A stretch of 8,797 nucleotides of DNA from a bacterium (lineage in GTDB: Bacteria > Desulfobacterota > Binatia > UBA12015), in assembly GCA_018970825.1 (NCBI GenBank), contig JAGWVP010000101.1, positions 1-8,797 on the forward strand, given 5' to 3'. The notes beneath the pieces were generated by a model. It did no database searches. It had not been told where the DNA came from and was given only the letters and a program-made list of their open reading frames with translations. The position numbers were made by a program, and so were the translations under genes. This document shows, in pieces, positions 5,779-8,797 of this stretch. Numbering within the stretch: position 1 is the first letter of the stretch; each line of letters begins with the position of its first letter.

Positions 5779-6132
5779 TGGAGGCGGCGGGAATCGAACC
5801 CGCGTCCGAAGGAGCTCACCCGAACGTTTCTACACGCTTAGCCCACGATTTTCGTCATCCCGGCAGCGCCCGTGGGCGGGCTATGCCGAGACCAGCCGGG
5901 GAAGATTTGAGTCTCGGGCCTCCCGGCGGCAGCCCTCGACCGATCCCGCATTGTGTCGCCCGTTTCGACCCGGCAGGAGCGGACCGAGCGAGCGCCAGAA
6001 GACCTTAGGCCGCCTGGAGGGTGTTGAAATTATCCGCAGTTAGTCTGCGTGCCGGATGATTAACGAGGCCAACCGACATCCTCGGCGTGCTGCGAACGGA
6101 CTCGCGCCCTCCGTCGAAACCAGGTCGCCCCC
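5779..6132 (-). ncRNA. ssrA: tmRNA (transfer-messenger RNA)
   Basis: The RNA rescues ribosomes stalled on broken mRNAs by acting first as alanyl-tRNA and then as mRNA for a degradation tag. The minus-strand 5' end is GGGGGCGACCTGGTTTCGAC, the usual tmRNA opening. The 3' end has the T-arm GCGGG-TTCGATT-CCCGC followed by CGCCTCC and discriminator A. GGGGGCG pairs with CGCCTCC over 7 bp with one G-U. CCA is not encoded (CTT follows), so it must be added. The length of 354 nt is normal and the molecule is one-piece, not permuted. The tag reading frame begins at GCG 6035-6037 and ends with TAA 6005-6007. The plus-strand ORF starting MEAAGIEPAS over the 3' end is the well-known spurious translation of this type of RNA. 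SmpB is not in the window. Confidence 0.97.
6005..6037 (-). other. tmRNA proteolysis-tag reading frame (ADNFNTLQAA)
   Basis: Within ssrA, the resume codon GCG is followed by GAT AAT TTC AAC ACC CTC CAG GCG GCC and stop TAA. It encodes a 10-residue tag ADNFNTLQAA. The alanine resume codon, the A-(N/D)-rich start and the terminal Ala-Ala fit the tmRNA tag pattern. The residue before Ala-Ala is Gln rather than the more usual Leu, Val or Ala. The upstream bases ACT fit the conserved context before the resume codon. Confidence 0.9.
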
Positions 6133-6283
6133 ATTGACGACGCTCGCACTCTAACCACGGGGCACGACGCGCGCCAGACCTCGACCGCCGCACCGGACAA
6201 CGGCTGGCTGCCCCGGGACGGCCTGTTACCTTCCACGGGAAGAGCGATCCCCGGGAGGGACGGAGTCGGAGGTAGCAGGCCCC
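6133..6283. promoter_or_regulatory. Divergent intergenic region between ssrA and pfkA
   Basis: This 151-bp space must hold the promoters for tmRNA (minus) and probably for phosphofructokinase (plus). On the minus strand TAGAGT (about 6148-6153) resembles a -10 element and would give a short tmRNA leader removed by RNase P, but no good -35 is visible. On the plus strand no convincing promoter was found. A GGAGG at 6268-6272 serves the GTG start at 6284. Confidence 0.3.
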
Positions 6284-7396
6284 GTGGAGGTCCAGAAGAT
6301 CCTCGTCATGACCGGCGGCGGCGACGCCCCCGGGTTGAACGCCGTGATCCGCGCCGTCGTGAAGCGCGCGGTCCTGGGCCACGATTGGGAGGTTGTCGGC
6401 AGCGTCGAGTCGTTCAACGGCGTGCTCGACGACCCGATGCGGATCGTCCGCCTCGAGCTCTCGAACGTGGCCGGGCTCCTGATGCGCGGCGGCACGATCC
6501 TCGGCACCTCCAACCGCGGCGGGCCCTTCGAGTCCCCCGTCCGGCGTCCCGACGGCACGATCGAGACCGTCGATCGCTCCGACGAGCTCATCCGGCGTCT
6601 CCACCGCATCGGCATCGACGCCGTGGTCTCGATCGGCGGCGACGGCTCGCAGCGGATCGCACAAGCCCTCTACGAGAAGGGCCTTCCGATCGTCGGCGTG
6701 CCCAAGACGATCGACAACGACCTCGACGCGACCGAGATGACCTTCGGCTTCCAGACCGCGGTCGAGACCGCGACCGACGCGATCGACAAGCTGCAGACCA
6801 CCGCCGAGAGCCACGACCGCGTCATGATCGTCGAGCTCATGGGCCGCGACGCCGGCTGGATCGCGCTCTCGGCCGGGATCGCCGGCGGCGCCGACACGAT
6901 CCTGATCCCCGAGATCCCCTTCGAGGTCGACAACGTCGCGATGCACGTGAAGCGCCGCCGCAAGGCCGGGCACCACTTCTCGATCATCGTGGTCGCCGAG
7001 GGCGCCTTCCCGCTCGGCGGCACGGCCCTCACCGTGAAGGAGCGCGAGCCCGGGCGCCCGAACCCGATCCTGGGCGGCGTCGGCCGCTGGCTCGGCGACG
7101 AGCTCGAGGCGCGCGGGTTCCCCGAGACGCGCGTCTGCGTGCTGGGTCACCTCCAGCGCGGCGGCGTGCCCGCCGCGATGGATCGCCTGCTCGCGACCCG
7201 CTTCGGCGTCGCCGCCGTCGACCTGGTCGCCGAGGGGCGCTTCGGCGAGATGGTGGCGCTGCGCGGCGACGACATCGTGTCGGTGCCGATCCGCGACGCG
7301 ATCACGCGCTACCGGACGATCGACCGCGACCACAACCTGCTCCGCACCGGCCGCGGGCTCGGGATCTGCTTCGGGGACGTCGTGCCGCGCAGCTGA
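6284..7396 (+). CDS. pfkA: ATP-dependent 6-phosphofructokinase, group III type
   Basis: The enzyme phosphorylates fructose 6-phosphate to fructose 1,6-bisphosphate, the committed step of glycolysis, in the cytoplasm. The 370-residue protein has TGGGDAPGLNAVIRAVV (10-26) for phosphate binding and SIGGDGS (116-122). PKTIDND (140-146) carries the catalytic Asp, D144. MGRDAGW (187-193) and VAEGAFP (237-243) contribute to fructose phosphate binding, as does GHLQRGG (288-294). Gly at 121, after GGD, is the residue seen in ATP users, whereas PPi-dependent enzymes usually have Asp there. Lys141 replaces the Gly of E. coli PfkA. This Gly/Lys pair is typical of the group III ATP-PFKs of actinomycetes and relatives, so ATP use is the likelier prediction. 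GTG 6284 with GGAGG at 6268-6272 (11-nt spacing) is the start, because ATG 6308 would cut into the first strand. It converges on the acetyltransferase gene with 12 bp between stops. Confidence 0.94.
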   Translation: MEVQKILVMTGGGDAPGLNAVIRAVVKRAVLGHDWEVVGSVESFNGVLDDPMRIVRLELSNVAGLLMRGGTILGTSNRGGPFESPVRRPDGTIETVDRSDELIRRLHRIGIDAVVSIGGDGSQRIAQALYEKGLPIVGVPKTIDNDLDATEMTFGFQTAVETATDAIDKLQTTAESHDRVMIVELMGRDAGWIALSAGIAGGADTILIPEIPFEVDNVAMHVKRRRKAGHHFSIIVVAEGAFPLGGTALTVKEREPGRPNPILGGVGRWLGDELEARGFPETRVCVLGHLQRGGVPAAMDRLLATRFGVAAVDLVAEGRFGEMVALRGDDIVSVPIRDAITRYRTIDRDHNLLRTGRGLGICFGDVVPRS

Positions 7397-7413
7397 GACC
7401 GGCCGCGCTCAGC
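7392..7413. terminator. Small inverted repeat enclosing both stop codons of pfkA and the GNAT gene
   Basis: GCTGAG (7392-7397) and CTCAGC (7408-7413) form a 6-bp stem with a 10-nt GC-rich loop. Each arm contains one of the two convergent TGA stops. It may serve as a weak shared terminator, but there is no U-tract and the stem is short. Confidence 0.25.
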
Positions 7414-7948
7414 GGACCTTCGCGTGGACGAGGGCGTCGCGGAGCCCGGGGCCGATCGTCGGGCAGACGTGCCAGCGACGGAGCCGCCCCTCGTACTCGA
7501 GCCCGGCCTTCTCCAGGACGCGCGCCGAAGCCTCGTTGTCGGCGTCGCAGAAGGCCCACGCTCGCTCGATCCCGTCCTGCGCGAGCGCCCACTCGACGAG
7601 GTGGCGCAGCGCCTCGGTGGCGAGGCCGCGCCCCCAGGCGGGACGTGCGAGCGCGTAGCCGTAGGACACCTTGCCGCCGTCGCGGTCGAGCCCGATCGAA
7701 CCGATCGGGGCCTCCTCGCCGCGTCGAAAGAGCAGCCATGCATGGTGCCCGGTGCCGCTCCGCCAGGCCGCCTCGCACGCGCGGAAGAACTCCTCGAGCG
7801 ACTCGACGTGTTCGTGCGGCGCCCAGGCGAGGTAGCGCGTCACCTCGGGGTCGGACGCCCAGGCCGCGAGCACCGCGGGCGCGTCCTCGGCTCGTGGCGG
7901 TCGCGCGACCATGCGCTCGGTCTCGAAGGTGCGGGGCGGGCGGAGCAC
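7409..7948 (-). CDS. GNAT-family N-acetyltransferase, RimJ/RimL-like
   Basis: The 179-residue protein is a GCN5-related acetyltransferase of the RimJ/RimL type, transferring acetyl from acetyl-CoA to a protein N-terminus or small amine. The opening FETERMVARPPRAEDAPAVL (8-27) matches the family's 'lETeRL.LRp....Da' start. APIGSIGLDRD (80-90) and VSYGYALARPAWGRGLATEA (94-113) cover strand 4 and the acetyl-CoA pyrophosphate loop (WGRGLA). ADNEASARVLEKAGLEYEG (136-154) is the signature helix near the C-terminus. The start is GTG 7946-7948 and is approximate: GGAG lies only 1 nt upstream, too close to be ideal, but the next in-frame ATG would cut into the domain. It is convergent with phosphofructokinase and divergent from the lipoprotein gene. 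The substrate cannot be predicted. Confidence 0.88.
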   Translation of the reverse strand: MLRPPRTFETERMVARPPRAEDAPAVLAAWASDPEVTRYLAWAPHEHVESLEEFFRACEAAWRSGTGHHAWLLFRRGEEAPIGSIGLDRDGGKVSYGYALARPAWGRGLATEALRHLVEWALAQDGIERAWAFCDADNEASARVLEKAGLEYEGRLRRWHVCPTIGPGLRDALVHAKVR

Positions 7949-8064
7949 GCTCCACCGGTAGTGGCGCCGCGGGGATCACGCCAGCGGGCTCGCGACGGCT
8001 CGAGCCGGTCTGCGGCCCGGCGCGACGCTCGACAGGCGCATCGCCCCGGCGTAGGAGCGGCGCC
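7949..8064. promoter_or_regulatory. Divergent intergenic region with a 12-bp palindrome
   Basis: This 116-bp spacer lies between the start of the GNAT gene (minus) and the lipoprotein gene (plus). It contains the perfect palindrome CGGCTCGAGCCG at 7996-8007, a possible operator or small hairpin. No clear promoter hexamers were seen. AGGAG at 8053-8057, 7 nt before ATG 8065, is the lipoprotein ribosome-binding site. Confidence 0.25.
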
Positions 8065-8797
8065 ATGAAGCGAACCGAGACCCTCGCCCTCGCCGGGCTG
8101 CTCGCCGCCCTGCCGCTCGTCTCCGGATGCGTCGCCGCGATCTCGGCCGCGAACCAGGCGCCGCCCTCCCCCGCCGTGGTCGCGACGATCCCGCTCGCCG
8201 ACTTCGGCACCGACGTGAAACTCTCGCCCGACGGGCGGCTCGCCTACGTCGCGATGACCGACAAGATCCAGGTCGTCGACACGACGACGCGCACGGTCGC
8301 GCGAACGATCATGACCGGCGACGTCCCCTACCGGATGGCGATCACCCGCGACGGCTCGACCGCCTACGCGATGGACCTGATGCAGCGGGCGCTCCTGCAG
8401 GTCGACCTGGTCGCCGGCAAGCTCGTGCGCCGCCTCGACGTCGACGAGCCGCAGCACCCGGCACTCCGTCCCGACGTCGTGCTGGTGTCCGACGAGAGCC
8501 AGGCGATCGTCACGATCAGCGACAACGGCGGCGCCGACCAGCTGACCGTCGTCGATCTCAAGGGCAACGCCCCGAACAAGTCCCACGGGCTCGACTTCCA
8601 TCCCGGCCCGCTCGCGAAGAGCGCCGACGGCGGAACGCTCTACGTCGCCGGCTGCCACGGCTTCTGCAGCGACGGCACGGTCCACGCGCTCTCGATGTCC
8701 GCGCTTGCCCCGCTCGGCCGCACCGGGCTGCCGACGCTGCCGGGGGACATGGTGCGCACCGGCACGGGCTCGAGCCTGTGGGTGACCAACGGCCTCG
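8065..8797 (+). CDS. Beta-propeller (YVTN-type) lipoprotein, 3' partial
   Basis: The gene runs off the window end; 244 codons are visible. ATG 8065 is preceded by AGGAG with 7-nt spacing. The N-terminus is a lipoprotein signal: MKRTE, the hydrophobic stretch LALAGLLAALPLVSG, and lipobox V19-S20-G21-C22, so the protein should be anchored by lipid on the periplasmic or outer-membrane side. After a short linker come blade-like repeats of the YVTN/beta-propeller type, e.g. DVKLSPDGRLAYVAMTD with IQVVDTTTRTVARTI, then RMAITRDGSTAYAMDLMQRA with LLQVDLVAGKLVRRLDV, then AKSADGGTLYVAGCHGF. There is a Cys pair at C197 and C201 (CHGFC). Such propellers act as binding scaffolds or, in some families, as dehydrogenase-like proteins; no catalytic motif is visible here, so the function is unknown. 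Confidence 0.85.
   Translation, partial: MKRTETLALAGLLAALPLVSGCVAAISAANQAPPSPAVVATIPLADFGTDVKLSPDGRLAYVAMTDKIQVVDTTTRTVARTIMTGDVPYRMAITRDGSTAYAMDLMQRALLQVDLVAGKLVRRLDVDEPQHPALRPDVVLVSDESQAIVTISDNGGADQLTVVDLKGNAPNKSHGLDFHPGPLAKSADGGTLYVAGCHGFCSDGTVHALSMSALAPLGRTGLPTLPGDMVRTGTGSSLWVTNGL

Noticed and set aside
5778..6008. Plus-strand ORF beginning MEAAGIEPAS
   Set aside because: It is the antisense translation of the tmRNA 3' end, a familiar false ORF, not a gene.
6005..7333. Minus-strand 442-residue ORF over pfkA and ssrA
   Set aside because: It is antisense to the well-supported phosphofructokinase gene. Only its last 10 residues, the tmRNA tag, are meaningful.
7840..8685. Minus-strand 281-residue ORF opposite the lipoprotein
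   Set aside because: It lies antisense to a gene with a Shine-Dalgarno, lipobox and propeller repeats. Its composition is that of a shadow.
1..8797. CRISPR array, insertion sequence, integrase or attachment site
   Set aside because: No regularly spaced repeats, transposase motifs or terminal inverted repeats were seen. Although tmRNA genes are frequent integration sites, no repeat of the ssrA 3' end and no integrase occurs here.

Overview
The window is very GC-rich, with strongly G/C-biased third codon positions, and is densely coding. An outer-membrane beta-barrel protein with a signal peptide and a Cys-lipoprotein point to a Gram-negative bacterium. The mix of a group III-type phosphofructokinase, an HTTM membrane protein, a SphA/MetA-type barrel and a high-GC TetR regulator would suit a deltaproteobacterial, myxobacterial or similar environmental lineage. 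No gene fixes the taxon, so this is inference. No CRISPR array, insertion sequence or integrase was seen.

Layout. (1) Positions 1-2422 hold a decayed cluster. A forward HTTM-type membrane protein gene is cut at the window start and loses its family sequence near 776-790. Facing it on the minus strand is a three-gene run, glycosyltransferase -> 2OG-Fe(II) oxygenase -> HpcH/HpaI-type aldolase, joined by ATGA and GTGA overlaps. Only the oxygenase is intact. The glycosyltransferase has lost its middle and its frame, and the aldolase is a 68-residue stump that ends where the HTTM protein ends. (2) Positions 2423-2514 are a divergent intergenic region. (3) Positions 2515-5619 run forward: a TetR regulator, an outer-membrane SphA/MetA-like protein (probably starting at CTG 3282), and a radical SAM/SPASM-like protein. 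(4) A 30-bp perfect palindrome (5740-5769) lies just beyond the 3' end of the tmRNA gene ssrA (5779-6132, minus strand). Its tag is ADNFNTLQAA. (5) An ATP-type 6-phosphofructokinase (6284-7396, plus) converges on a RimJ/RimL-like GNAT acetyltransferase (7409-7948, minus). (6) A beta-propeller lipoprotein starts at 8065 and runs off the window.

How the genes fit together. The overlapping minus-strand genes once formed a translationally coupled operon, and a glycosyltransferase with an Fe/2OG oxygenase and an aldolase suggests modification of a small molecule or surface glycan. The TetR regulator starts 92 bp away and could control this operon, the barrel protein behind it, or both. ssrA, the phosphofructokinase, the acetyltransferase and the lipoprotein look like ordinary housekeeping or accessory neighbours. 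I do not see a clear new defence or mobile system. The most notable features are the two deletion scars in one operon, the CTG start, and the tmRNA tag with an unusual C-terminal end.
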